From: Chamaea fasciata
Taxonomy: Eukaryota; Chordata; Aves; Passeriformes; Sylviidae
DNA length: 64,000 nucleotides
NCBI GenBank assembly: GCA_029207755.1
Contig: JARCOQ010000001.1
Span: 90,631,637 to 90,695,636 of the forward strand
Direction of reading: 5' to 3'
Shown: positions 36,386-48,800 of the stretch, one piece after another
Numbering within the stretch: the stretch's first letter is position 1
How the letters are laid out: each line of letters opens with the position of its first letter
The notes under the pieces: model-generated
What the model saw: the letters and a program-made list of their open reading frames with translations, nothing else
What the model was told of the DNA's origin: nothing
Database searches by the model: none
Position numbers and translations under genes: made by a program

Positions 36386-36416
<31 letters not shown>

Positions 36417-36430
36417 ATATGTATATGTGG

Positions 36431-36503
<73 letters not shown>

Positions 36504-36507
36504 CATA
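36258..36507. repeat. Compound (TGTATG)/(TATATG) microsatellite
   Basis: 250 bp of six-base and two-base variants on a TATG theme. Two copies of a longer block marked by GTATATGTGG (36371 and 36421) are 50 bp apart. All six frames stay open through it, so the long frames spanning 35992-36821 on both strands are artefacts. Confidence 0.95.
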
Positions 36508-36550
36508 CTGGATTTTCCTTATACCAGCATCTTCGCAATGGGGTTAAAAA

Positions 36551-36585
36551 AAATATACACACATACACACACACATATATATACA
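36551..36585. repeat. (CA)/(TA) short repeat in inverse sense
   Basis: An ATATACACACATACACACACACATATATATACA run 45 bp after the large TG-type microsatellite. It is the complementary strand type, so the pair forms an inverted repeat. Confidence 0.85.
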
Positions 36586-36589
36586 GAAA

Positions 36590-39500
36590 TAGGAAGGTTG
36601 TGAATCTGAGAGTGCCCCAGATACCACAAACCTGGCAACTACAGTGCTCCCTCTCAAGTCCTCCTCACCTCAAAAAACTTTTGTGTCGCTCATCCCTGAA
36701 AGCCACTTTGAGCTGCTGCTGCAGTGGCTCTGCTCATCCGGAGCTGCCTCTGAGAAGCAGCTGGCGGAGCTGGGAAAAGCCTGTGTCCTTTTGGCACTCC
36801 AGTCCTTCTGTACTGCTGTAGCATTGTGTCCTCAGGACATCCAGGAATCTTAAGCAATGGTTTAAAATATTAATTTCTTCCCAAGGTAAAGAAAAAAAAA
36901 CACTCTGGAGAAAGCATATTTCCTTTTTACAAAAGACAGAGCATACGAATTTATCCCCTGTTTTTTCATATTTGTGTTCTATTCCTTCCTTCAATTATCA
37001 CTTCATCTCATTTTCCATGTTCCAAAGTCTCTAATTTCCAAAAGGACTACTAGCCTATAGACACAGAAAAATGGTTTTGCACTGTCTCCTGTCAGAATTA
37101 TTAGTACAATTATTACATTATTTAAAATTTATATTTCACATATCTAAAAGGCTGCAATTAAATTAGGTCCTACTGCACTTGCCAGTACCCAAATGTGTAA
37201 CCAATGGCATTTCAGGCCCTCAGGAAAAACATTTAATTCTAAGGTAAACTCCTCAGGGTAGAAATTACCCACATTTTTGTTCTGTGGGAAAACAGAACAA
37301 AATTGTTGTTGGTACAGCCTAGAGGCCACACCACAATCCTAATAATGACAGTAGTAATGATAATTAATATTACTATTAAATGTTACTTCAGTTTTACCAC
37401 AGCTTACTCCTATCTTTTGTTTTTGTATGATGCGATAAGAATGTGTTTCATTCCTTCAGCTAAAGAATTCTATATTCAAAGTTTTGGGGCTGGTTAAGGA
37501 TACTTTGCTCTGCTTCCAGGGAACAAATAGGCCAATAAAATAAGTATTTTGTGGGATGAATGGTGTTCAGAGTGAGAACAAATGGTGAAAGAGAGAGGAC
37601 ACCATCAAAAGCTTTTCTGCTCCACATGAATGTTCACACTTGTTCAATGTCCCACAATGAATTCCTTCAGTACACCTAGTTACTGGAAAAAATCCACTGC
37701 ACTGAGAAAGACACACACATCACTGCTGAGTCAGAAGATGGCCATGGTCAGCACACATTTTTTCAGTGTTTGTTTTTGGGAGGTTTGTCACCGTTCTCCA
37801 AAGAAGTAGATGCACTTTTTTTTTTTTTTTTTCTTTTTTTTTCCCCTGCCAGAAGGCATTCCAGATGTAGATTTTAAACATATTGTCCTTAAGCCAAATT
37901 GGGAGATATAGGGACAAAATGTCAAAATGCAAAGGCAGGACAGCTTACTGTTAAAATGTTACAAACTGCAATTGCTGATTTACTACTGATTTATTGCTGC
38001 AATGTAAGGGTTTAATATTTGTATGTTTCATTCCCCTCTCTGTAAGTATAGACTTATTGTGACTGCCAAGCAACAACTTGGCATGGTTGCATGTAGTGCC
38101 CTACTCTGTAAATGCCATTGCAAAAGTTAAGTTCCAAATTACATTAATCCAGTTAAAATTTTAGAGTTTAAAAAAAAAAAAACCAAAACCAAAAAACAAC
38201 CAAAAGACATACAGAAAAAACTCTTTACAAGAGCACAAGAACAGTGAACTGGGTAAAGTTCTGTGCTAAAGAAACAGGTTATATCCTGCAAAAGATCCAG
38301 GTGATACAGGTTCATCTTTGTGAGTAAAATATCATTGTAATCTTGACAAGAAAAGTAATCTAGAAGGCATGGATATCTTCCCAATGCTAAGGCATGCCCA
38401 ATTGAGTTTTCCTGCTAGTCCCTTAAAATATCACGCAATTGTCTCAACTGCCCTTCTGGAAATTCTATTCTTTACCTTCAGCCTAGGGAGGGAAATGTTT
38501 AGAAGCCTGCGTGTAAAACTGCATTGAAAATTGAAAGCCCCAGGAACACATGAAATGATATCAGTACTCAAGTGCTTTGTATTAATGAAGACCAGACAGT
38601 AAGCATGACTTTCCTATAATTTTTCTGTCCCTTCCTGTGTTTCCACCTGGGAGAAAGTGTTATGAATTTATTTTGTAAGAAAAAATGAATAGGCCTTTTA
38701 GCAACAGCATTGCTTTCTTGCTGTCAAAATAAAGACCATTTCTTTGAGCAACGTTTTCGTTGCTCAGCTTTCTTTTCTAAATGCATCTTAAGTTTAAAAA
38801 GCATCCTTAGTCTTCCAAAAGATTTTAGAATATTAAATGCTTTCCAGTTTTTACAGAGTTTTTGGTTTTGAGGGTTTTTTAAAAATTATATCTATTATGA
38901 ATATTGACACTCCATTTTATTAAAAGGATGTGAGCATTCTTTTATCTCAGGTAAAATAGGCAGAATTTTTCCTGTGCTATGAGATCCAGGATGTTGCAGA
39001 TCTTTCACTTCTCTAATGTTACTCTTTCCTCCTCAAAGCAAGCAAATTCCCTATAAGGTAAAACAAACAAGCAAACAAAAAATAAGTTCTGCTATGCTCT
39101 GACTGGATTTATATTACTTTATTTTTCTTCTTTTTTTAACTCTTGAATTGGTATTTAGCATGCAAATTAGGTAGATAAATACGTGGTGAGCCCCTGTCTT
39201 TCATACCCAAACTTCTCTCTCCCTCATTTGTGCCACCATTGTCATTGGGCTGTGTGATGGCCTGCCAGCAGCTCTGCTGTAAGCTGGGCTGCTTTGTGAA
39301 GAGCTCCTGTGGGGGTCTTTCTTGTCTTTGGCAAACCCTTCCTAAAGAGTATTTTCTGCAGTGTGCCAGCAGCTCTTGGCACAGATTCATCAGCTCTCAG
39401 TGACTTGCAGTGCGGATACTTAATAGTCATCCCCTGTAGCTTGGCAGTAGCTGAGATGGATAATGCAGCCTCCAAGTTGCTCCTTGCATGTTAGGTTTCT

Positions 39501-40355
39501 TCTGTGTGGCAAACTTGGAAAGTCCAATTTAATCAATATAAACCAGGGAAAGAGAAAAGGGGAGATCCATCTTGCACTTCACAGGATATTTTATCAACTT
39601 TACTATTGTTGAGAGAACAAGAATGTTTCGGGCAGAGGAATTTTCAGAAGAGGATAGATCCAACAAGCCGATACTGCCGACTCCTCAGTGCAGGAGGAGG
39701 AAAGGAAGAAGAATGAAGGAACTCCCTCAGCTTTTGTCAGTCAAGTCAAACAGAGAGGATGTGAAGATGGGCATCTCTGACACACCTTAGGCTGTTGCTG
39801 TAGGAAAACATACCACTCCCCAGACTCAGGATAACCCTAAATTTCAAAAAAGTCAGGACACAATGATAACTCCCACACACCTGGCTGCTTCACCCTAATC
39901 CACTCTCAGCCTTTCCCTCCTCTTCCTTCCAATCACCCATGCTTCCCTTCCTGTTTACGGCACACAGGACAAGCTCTTCAGTTCCTCAACCCTTAGGGCC
40001 TGCTGCATCATACTAAATGCTCTGCAGAAAAACCCCGTGGCACCCTTGGAGTGTGAGCTGCCATCCAGAGCAGTCCCAGCAGCAAGTTCCCACACAAAAG
40101 CAGTTCATCACCTGAGGATGTGGAGCTAAGCCACTTTCACAAAATGAAAAACTGTTGCTAAAAAGTTTTGTTCTGGCTTCCTGGGGTTTTTGTGGTGATG
40201 CTCTGGGACCAAGCAATCTGCAAAGGCAGGAGAGCAAGAGCAAGAGTGCAGGTCACTTTCCATGGTTATTTCATGTCATGGCTGCTCCCTGGGTCCCTGG
40301 TGCCCTCGGATCCCTTCTCGTAGTGTGAGTGTACCTCTGTGTGTGTTTTGGGGAG
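36590..40355. other. Intergenic upstream of the CpG island
   Basis: No gene recognised. It holds an octamer ATGCAAAT near 39159, T or A runs at 37818 and 38169, and a GTAG-poor low-complexity tract 'ccaaaaccaaaaaacaacc' at 38183. Open frames of up to 96 codons have no supported product. Confidence 0.5.
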
Positions 40356-41170
40356 AAGTCTCCCTGAGGAGCCGGGGCTGGAACGGGGATGCTCTGAGCC
40401 GAGAGACAACATCCTAGTGCGAGGATGCAGTCGAGGTGAGGGCGGCGAGGCGCCCTCCCAACCTCCGGCCGGGCTGGGCGGTGCCGGGGGCTGGCAGCAG
40501 GCGGAGGAGGAGGAAAAGGCCAGGATATTCCTGAATGAACGGCTCGCTCCTCACCCCACACCTCCGCCCGGCTCCCGCCTCCCTCCCGCCACTCGCCGGT
40601 GTCTCTTCGAGGCGCAGCCAGTTTCTATAGCGACGGCGCTGATCGCGGCTCTTCCGAGTAGTAACAAAGCCGCCCGCCCGCCCGCTGCCGCGCCGGGGCT
40701 GCGGGGGGAAGCGGCTGCCGCTCCCGAGGACACCCCGACAGGTACGGAGCGAGCGAGGGGATGCCCGGCCGCCGCCGCCCGCCCCGGCCAGGGGCTGCTG
40801 CCGCCGGGGGCCGCCTGCAGCAGGGACAGGGGCTCCCCGCGGGTCCAGCGGCGGCCGCCGGGGAGATGGGGAGGCGTCCGTCCGTCCGTCCGTCCGTCCG
40901 TCCGTCCTTCCGTGCGCTCGCGCCTGTGGCGGGCGATGGACAGTGGGGAGGGCTGCGGGAGGGCTGCCGCAGGTGCGCCCCGGGTGCCCTTTCTCTACTT
41001 GTCCCCGGCGCGGCCGCGGGCACCGAGACGGGGCGGCTGCCCCCGGTACCCCCGGTACTGCCCTGCCGGGGCGGCGGAGGCACGGGCGGGCTCCGCGCCC
41101 CGGGTGGCAACCGGTGGGCTTGGCTCGCCCCTCTCCGCCGCGGACAGCGCTGCTCCTCGTCTCTTACGGT
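40356..41170. promoter_or_regulatory. CpG island, likely promoter and first exon
   Basis: The only CpG-dense, GC-rich block in the window, about 0.8 kb, with repeated CCGCCC/GGGCGG Sp1-type boxes. Plus-strand donor consensus sequences occur at CCGACAG|GTACGG (exon end 40741) and CGAG|GTGAGGG (about 40436), favouring rightward transcription; a weaker minus-strand donor lies at about 40550. A TATA-like TTATAAAAAG at about 41212 comes after the island. No coding start is convincing: the 317-codon plus frame across it is proline/arginine/alanine-rich and is a GC artefact. RNF182 or a long non-coding RNA are candidate users, but no RNF182 coding exon is present. Confidence 0.7.
40875..40908. repeat. 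(CGTC)n tetranucleotide repeat
   Basis: Eight consecutive GTCC-phase units inside the CpG island. A length-variable GC-rich repeat of this kind near a first exon can be polymorphic. Confidence 0.95.
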
Positions 41171-41219
41171 TACCCCTTCATAGTAATACGGATAATTTCG
41201 CTGCTGTTGTTGTTATAAA

Positions 41220-41240
41220 AAGAAAAAAAAAAAAAAAAAA
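41220..41240. repeat. Poly-A run at the CpG island edge
   Basis: About 18 A preceded by TTATAAAAAG and followed by a C run (GACCCCCCCGG). It is a low-complexity boundary between the island and AT-rich DNA. Confidence 0.9.
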
Positions 41241-41566
41241 GACCCCCCCGGAAATTTTGGGGTTGCAGAGTTTCGTTTCTTCAGCTTTATGAAGCAATGA
41301 TGGATAGGGCAATAGCCTTAAAATGCACTACTTTCTTTTTTAAAAAAAATCTAAAGGCTTGGTGTTGTAGAGTAAACAAGACAATTACTGCTTGTTTTTA
41401 GGAGTAAGTGTACCGAAAGGTTTTAGGTAAAACGAGTCCGTAGCTTTCCGAGTCAGAAGGCGAAGATGGTAGAGGTAATAAACCATTGCTTATCTCGGGC
41501 AGCCAAGGTTAGGCAAAATAAGCCGTCTTCACCTCCTGAGATACTAATGTCAGAGAGTGGATGGGA

Positions 41567-41583
41567 AGGTCATTGGCAGGTCA
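41567..41583 (+). promoter_or_regulatory. DR5 retinoic-acid-receptor type element
   Basis: AGGTCA-TTGGC-AGGTCA: two perfect half-sites in direct orientation with a 5-bp spacer, the canonical RAR/RXR DR5 arrangement. It lies 400 bp to the right of the CpG island. The match is exact, but binding is inferred. Confidence 0.6.
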
Positions 41584-41929
41584 TTAGCCCGAGCAGTGCT
41601 TGTGGTGACTCTAATCAATAACATCCGAATGGTAGTGGCTGTGTGAATAGACATGGATTTCTGCAGAAGTTTAAAATTCAAAGGAACTTCCTGATGATAA
41701 GAGAAGGCTGACCCCGTGTGATGAGGTCCTAGGGAGCAGTCATTGCGGTTCATTGCTGATTGATTTAGGAAATAAACGAGATCCCGGGCCAAAGCAAAAT
41801 TGTGCTGTGACATGTATACATCCAGCAGCCCGTTCAAGATGGGAATCTTCCTGGCTGTGAACAAGGGGAAAAAGGGAAATAGTACGTGAGATGAGGACAC
41901 TGTGACTGAGGACATAGTTATTGAGTAGG

Positions 41930-44900
41930 TGGAAAAGAACTGACGTTTTAACTAATGTGTAATTTGAATATCAGATTATTTGAGATTGAAAACACTATCA
42001 GAACTCAAAGGTGAAGCATTGACTGGAAGAAGTTTGAGAAGTATATAAATGAAATGCTGAGTGAAGAGTGGAGTTACCAATACCATTAAGCAAATGATGT
42101 GAAAACAGTAGAAAGAGAGGATACAGCTCTTCAGCAATCATGAATACAAGTAGAAAAGAAAATGGAGACAGGCTTCTCTTGCAAGAGATGTATCAATAAA
42201 ATGAAGTTTTTAATGAGTGTTGATCAAGTTTAAACTTTCCTCAATATACCATTTAAATAAGTAATATCATAACAATATGTGGAGTGGAATTCTAGTTTTT
42301 TTAGAAACCTCAGTCACAAAAAAAAAAAAGTGGAATTTCTTAGATATGTTGATTGCAGTGGTTTGCCTGGTGTTTATAAGTGCTTGTCCTTCTCTTCTTT
42401 CAAAACTGTCACAACAGTTGCTATGTTGAAAGAGTTATAACCTTCTGGATGACCTCTGTTTCTGTTTTTCATGCAACACTAGAAAGCAAAGTCTTGAGCT
42501 TATAAAATGTGTAAAAATGTAGACCTCAGGTCAGCTAAGCATGATGGAAAATAGCATTTCAAGACCACACTGTGGACTATCTGAAATTAAATGAACTTGC
42601 AGGAAATAAAAGGTCAGCTGTGTGTAATAAGGGCCTGGATACTTCTACCCCCTTGGCTGCATGGCAGAGAATGACAAGCATCAGAACTCAATATCTTGCC
42701 TTAGAAGTGAAAGGGACAAGCAAAATATTTATGGTTATGCTGCCTTGTGGCATTTTAGTCCCAAAATTGTTCCTTGTGGATTAATTGCAAACTCCACTAG
42801 ACAAAGTTTATCAGCAGAAAAAATGTAGTAGTTGAGGCAGTACCAGGAAAAATGCAGTAGTTCAGTATAGATAATACACCCAATAATATAGCCTGACATG
42901 CATAAGGGCTTCTAGTGGTCAACAGTTCTAGCAATCAGATCACAGTCTCTCAGACTGTTGTTTCACATCTTTCTGGTGCTTCTCAGTCCAGACTAGGTTT
43001 ATGGGAAGCCTGTTGTCAAATTTTCTTGAAAGCATCATCTAAAGCTGTGCACTCTGTGCATTAATATAAAGCCACTGCAGAAGTCTGCTTGCCACTATTC
43101 CTTTTGCTGTGTTCAGTCTGAACATTTTTATCTATATCCTGGTTCAATGACTTGCCGTTAAATATTTTTTCTGGAGATGTACATATGCTTGCTGTAGCCA
43201 GCAACTCTTTCAAGTATACAGGGACACTTATCACCTGCTGCCTGGAGGCTGTGATTTCAGTCCTCCCAGCAAGGTTGCTAAGGAGTACTAGGGATCCTTG
43301 GAGAGCAAAGCTCAGGAAATTCTCCTGTGGCCTTTGCACACACTGTGTGCTGAAGCACTGCCTGTCCGACATAAACTACTGTTCTAACAGTAATGTAGTA
43401 TGGCCAGATATGTACCTTATATATCACACTGTAACATAAGATAATTGTGACTTTCTAGTAAAAACAAAATATCTGCAAGTCTGAAAGTGCTGTAATAAGC
43501 TGCAAAGAGCTCAGGCTGCTTCAAAATGTACCTGAGGTTTAAAATTCATTTACAAAAACAAATCAAGTGCAAGATGTGCAGCCTTTAACCTACTACAGCT
43601 CTACACTTTTTAAAACTAAATCCTCTGTGTTTCGTTCAAATTGTTTTTTCCTGCAGAGATGATGCAGCACAGCATTTTAGGCATAATAAATGCCATAATT
43701 CAACATACCTTTTCTTTTCCCATTTTATCTTTTCCACCATCAATGAGTGAACACATACATTCAGGAGAAGTTGAAATAACTCAGCAGCACTTTAAGTTTA
43801 GTCCAGGTAGCATGAAAACCTGAGATGTTCCAGCTTCTCTAAAGCATTGAGCAGAGACTTCAAATCCATTTAGGTTCTGTCTGGTCTCTCTTGCTATCTC
43901 CAAGAAATTAAGCCAAAGTGTTACAAAGCAGTAGTTCTCTGAAAGACTCAGGCTCACAAGTGTTTTGTAGATATATATTGCATTTTGAAAGTAACATCTA
44001 TAAAGATCACCACCATTGATGGTAGTTCACAAACGGGAGAAAAAAATAGGGACAGATTGTCTTAAATCTCAGCTTTCCCCAAGCTTGGGGAATTGCCCAA
44101 GTTGTTTGCAGCAAGGCAGCCTTGTAGAAAAAAGAGGTGTGATAGTCTGGTTTTGAGAATAACTGTAAGGAAACCTGGCAGTGTATGGGGCTGTAATGAG
44201 GAAGAAGGTGGGGGCTGATGTGCAGCCCATGGTGTAGACGTAGCCCTGGAGTCAACAGGCATGGTGGGAGAGTACCTGGGACTCGTATGAGGAGTCAGGT
44301 TGAGACGGGACTTGGACTGGGACAGGCTGGTGGAGACCCAGCCAGAAAGATCTGATACTAGACTGTGCATCAGTTCCTCCCAGCGGATGGCCCAGCTCAG
44401 GGCTGAAGGCTTCTTTTAGACTCCCTTTTGAAAGCCTTCAAGGCTGTATTGGCAATATCCACGGCAGAAGGTGTTGGTCAGGAAACCCAAACCTTTCCAT
44501 AATATTTTCAGGACAGGTGTTGTTCCAGGCAGGGGAACTGATCTTGGCAGGCAGCGTATGGCAAAGAAAGAAAACTCCCATTTTAGATTGATAGCCAGTC
44601 TGTACTCAGGCAGGAGATGTTCTCCTGTAAACAGAAAGAAAATATTCCCCCCTTATTAACTCACAAGCTGATCAGAGTCTGCTTGAAAAAGCATCTGACC
44701 TTGAAGCTTCTGCTGTGGAACAGCTTCTTGTGGAAATATGGCTTGACCGCTGAGGAGCTACACTGCAGGTGTTTACCAAGAACCTGCAGATGCCATTTGC
44801 CTCCCAATCCATGATGGGGAACCTGGAGTATTTCCACAGAAGTATTCTCTGTTAAAAAACAACATGCTTAAAACTCAAACTGATACTGGCTTTCCATTCT

Positions 44901-45792
44901 TTAAACAATTCCTACAAGTAACTCTCAAAAAAAGCTTTAAAAGGCTTACCAATGCTTCTACCAATATTGAAAATATTTATTTTATTTAGGTAGAATTTTA
45001 TAAACATCTTAAACATAAATTTTGAGTAGTGTTTGAATCACCAGGTGGAGTGTTGTATAACATGTATGTAATGAGGGCTTTTATCTTCCTGTATCTTTCA
45101 GTTCACTGAATTACACTTCTATGCTGTTGAAGTGACAGCTAAATGAAAGTCAAAAAAATAAACAGTGGTGTGTTTGGTGCCAGGTTCAAATAGTACAATG
45201 ACTGAATTGCAGGGCCACAGATTATACAATGAGAATAAACCAAAAAAATTCACTAAATAACTGCTGACTATACTGCGAACTTAGTGAAGCTTCCTGTGGA
45301 AGAAAATGATGAGTTATTGTATGACTAAAACTGTATTGTAATATATATATTCAGTGGAATGCTGATGTTTTGTCATGCTCCAGTACTTGGATTTGCCTTC
45401 AGTATATTACAGATATTTTACTGTGTCCACTGAATCAAACAGCACTTTTGTAGCTGATGCTTATTCCTGTAATCAAGTTTCCTCTCATTCTCTGACAAAC
45501 TACACAGATTGGGCTCTTTTAATCTTTCCCTTGAAGGAGATTTATTCAGCTCCTGAATATTTTTTTGTGACTATCTCACTGTTCCTGTGAGAAACTGTTC
45601 AAAATCCTATATAGATTGTGAACATTGTGACTGTGCAAAACAGTTTAGTTTGACTCTCACCACAGCCCGAAAGGTAATGGTATCTCAGCTGTGTTTCCCT
45701 AATCACCTAAACCCTGTTGCTAAAATTCATGTTGCAAAGATCTCACACTCAGATCATTTGTCTCTGTGACTTCTCTATGTCTCTGCTCATTA
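41930..45792. other. Intergenic or intron of a CpG-island transcript
   Basis: AT-rich and non-coding. A 17-bp A run lies at 42317. No recognisable exon, RNA gene or repeat up to the CR1 tail. Confidence 0.5.
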
Positions 45793-45858
45793 CAGGGGTA
45801 GTAGATGACCTTTAAAGGTACATTTCAACCAAAACTGTTCCAATCTATGATTCTGTAT
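45793..45858 (+). mobile_element. CR1 LINE 3' tail (short)
   Basis: 'caggggtagtagatgacctttaaaggtacatttcaacc' followed by 'ctatgattctgt' is the last roughly 65 bp of a plus-strand CR1 with its ATTCTATG-like terminus. Confidence 0.75.
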
Positions 45859-48800
45859 TCTCAGTGCAAATTAGGTATCCAGCTTACCTGAGTCGTCACA
45901 GCTTTTTCTACAGTAATCTGATACACTAACAATGCAGGTAGCAAGTATTTAAATGTTAAGGAGCTTTTTTTTGTGTGTTAATTCCTCATTTTATTTGTAT
46001 CACTTGAACAAAGCTCTTAGGTGGAAGTGCTCTCTGTGCTTTTCAAGATTTTTATGTATTTCTCCTTTCTTCTCTGCCATCAGCATGGCAGATCTAGAGT
46101 TGTCTTTTCATTCTAATAGGCCTCTGAGATAAGTCCCTGATGTTTGTCCTATTAAATTCAAGGTCAACACCGTGAATAATACTTGTTAAGCAAATGGAAA
46201 TGAAATATGAACTTACTCATCAGATCTATCTAAAAAGACCATAAAGGGAGAGCATCTTCTGACAATATTTACACTCAGGATGATAGGCATGGGTAGGTGC
46301 TCATTTAAAGATCAGCTAACAATGAAAAAATTCATTTCTGGCCCTCTCTGTCTTCTGAAAATTAGGAACAAGTATCTATCCAGTAATATAAAAACTGCCC
46401 TCTTTATATTGTAAGTTTTTCTTAGCCTGAAATATCAACCTTAACCTTAAAATGCCATGTCTTCCATTGGACAAAGAGAGAACAGAAAGCATACCAAGGA
46501 TGAATCATCTGGTTTTGTTATCAGTCATTCAGACCCTTTGGTGATGGATGGGTGAATAGATTGAGCTTAGAGCTGTAAGCCAGCTTGGCAGCTGGCAGGT
46601 AAGTCCCTGGAAGTTCACCAAAATGCTTTCTCAAACACCACATTTCTGTTTTACCTGTGGCATTTAGTCAAATCATATCCTAGACTATAAAGTATCCTCT
46701 TAAGTCAATAGGATCACACTTAATCATACATCTTCTTTCAGTGGAACTTAAACATATAGAGGTTGTACGTGTGCTCTGGTAGGGATCTGAAGAAGGTTGC
46801 TTTTTTGGATGGGGAAATAGAGAAACAGCTCTTACAAGGCTTGGAAAGAGCAAGTCAGAACTGAAAATGAACGCCGTGCAGGTGATGTAAAGGTGAAGTA
46901 ACAATATTGCATATTGACAAATCTCACAAAAATCCTAAATCAACTAAGTTGCCAGTAAATTTTGTGTCATTTGTTTCTAAAGGATTAATGAAACTTTCTT
47001 ACATGATGACTGCTTTGCCCAACTATGCCACTTGACAGGCAAGTTAAAAGCATTTTATAAGCCTGGAATGGAGAAGCATTGAGTGGAGTGGTATCTCCCT
47101 TCCTACTCCTGGTATACCTCCCAAGACATCTTGTTCCTAAGTAGTGTGCTGTGCTAATGGCAGCATTTGCATTAACAAGATTCTTTTTATGCATTTATTG
47201 TAACATGGCCAAAACATCTGCTTCATGCTGAAGTGTGGTTTTCAGACTCTAAGGATAGTTCTCTGTGTGTTCATCAGTGTAAATGTAAGGCTTCAGTAAT
47301 GCATATTGACACAGATTTATTAAAATACGAATTTTCATTGACTTTGCAACCGAGAGGAGGGAGGAATGGCAAAAAAACACATAGAAACTTTCTGGGGTGG
47401 CTCTCTTAAATGCAGTTTTGACATTCAGATATGGCTATGAATAGATTGAACAGCCTTCTGAACTTTATGCCCTTTTAAAAATTAAGTGGCCTGCCTATTT
47501 TCTGTTTCAGTAAAATAAAATTATTCATGAAGAGAAATGTCAGTTGTGTCAGTCTTATAATTAATTTTCAATTTTAATAACATTAACAGGATGCTTCACT
47601 CACTACTTATCATTTATACAGATAGTATAAATGACATGTAGTGCATGTGTGTGTTTGAAATTCGGTAGGTATCTTGAGAGGGTAACAGCTTTTCTTTAGT
47701 CCTAGAACACACACACGTGCATGTACACACATTTATGCGTGGTACCTTCTCAAGACAGCTAGACTATTTTAAATTATGCAAATATATGGACATGTATATT
47801 TCTATTTGCCAGACAGACCAAGGGTATAAATTGACATAACAGATACAGGTGTGGAATTCTCTGCATTCAGTGATGCAGATTACTTTACAAACACATTCAT
47901 CCCTGTAACCTTTTGTTTGCCTTTTGCTCAAGGAAGAGAAACAATTTCACACAGTATGATCTGTAAAGTGCAGCTGTGGACATAATTCTATGCAGGTGTC
48001 CAAACCAGAATTATCTATCCACTGACTGTAAAATAGTAACTTATAATAAAAAATCCTACTGCATATTTCATACCTCCTCCTTTTTACTGTAATCATGCTG
48101 CACTTCTTTCATTAGCAGTATTACGTCTTTACGCTTAACTTTTCCCCTCTTTATTCCACTTACAGTCTTGTCTGTCTGCATGCAAGAAAGCCAACCTCAT
48201 TGGAACAGAGATTTTTTTTTTAAGTTGTTTCATAGTGTTACCCTATATGTTTTATTTTGCTGCTCACACGTGAGCAATGTTAACCGAAGCACAGATAAAG
48301 AGCAAAAAGAGGTATGAAATAATACTATGAGAAATAGTAAATACTGGGAAATAAAAAATATACAATGATCAGCACATGGCTGTCTGTATTGAAAAGTAAG
48401 GCTCATTTCACTCCATTACTGGTGGCCCAGAGATCCTTTGATCATGTTAGAAGAGTTGCATTTGTCTGGGAATGTTTGGAGGTTTGATATGGGTCGACTT
48501 CTACCAACACTTGCTTATAAGTTTGTATATTCATAAAACTTAAAATTCAAATGTGTATGTGTGTGTTATAGTAATGCACATAGCTGATAGATTAGATTCA
48601 TTATTTGCTGTTAAAACATTAGCAATAACTTTCAAGGCAAGACACAGTAACACAAATTTTGCTGGGCAAAATATAGTGTCTAAACAGATGGAAGTGCAAT
48701 AAGTAGGGTATGTCAGAAAATTCCAAAGGAGGAGATGGTAGTATTTGGCATCAGTTTTGAGTTGCAGTGGATTGGAGTGGTTTGCTGTGTGTTGTGGGGG

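Noticed and set aside
35992..36821. Several overlapping frames of 86-203 codons on both strands
   Set aside because: They exist only because the TATG-type microsatellite has no stops in any frame; products are Y/V/M/C/I/H/T repeats.
40339..41292. 317-codon plus-strand open frame
   Set aside because: It lies wholly across the CpG island. GC-rich DNA has few stops, the product is low-complexity P/R/A/G with no domain, several frames are open at once, and it runs into a poly-A derived lysine stretch.
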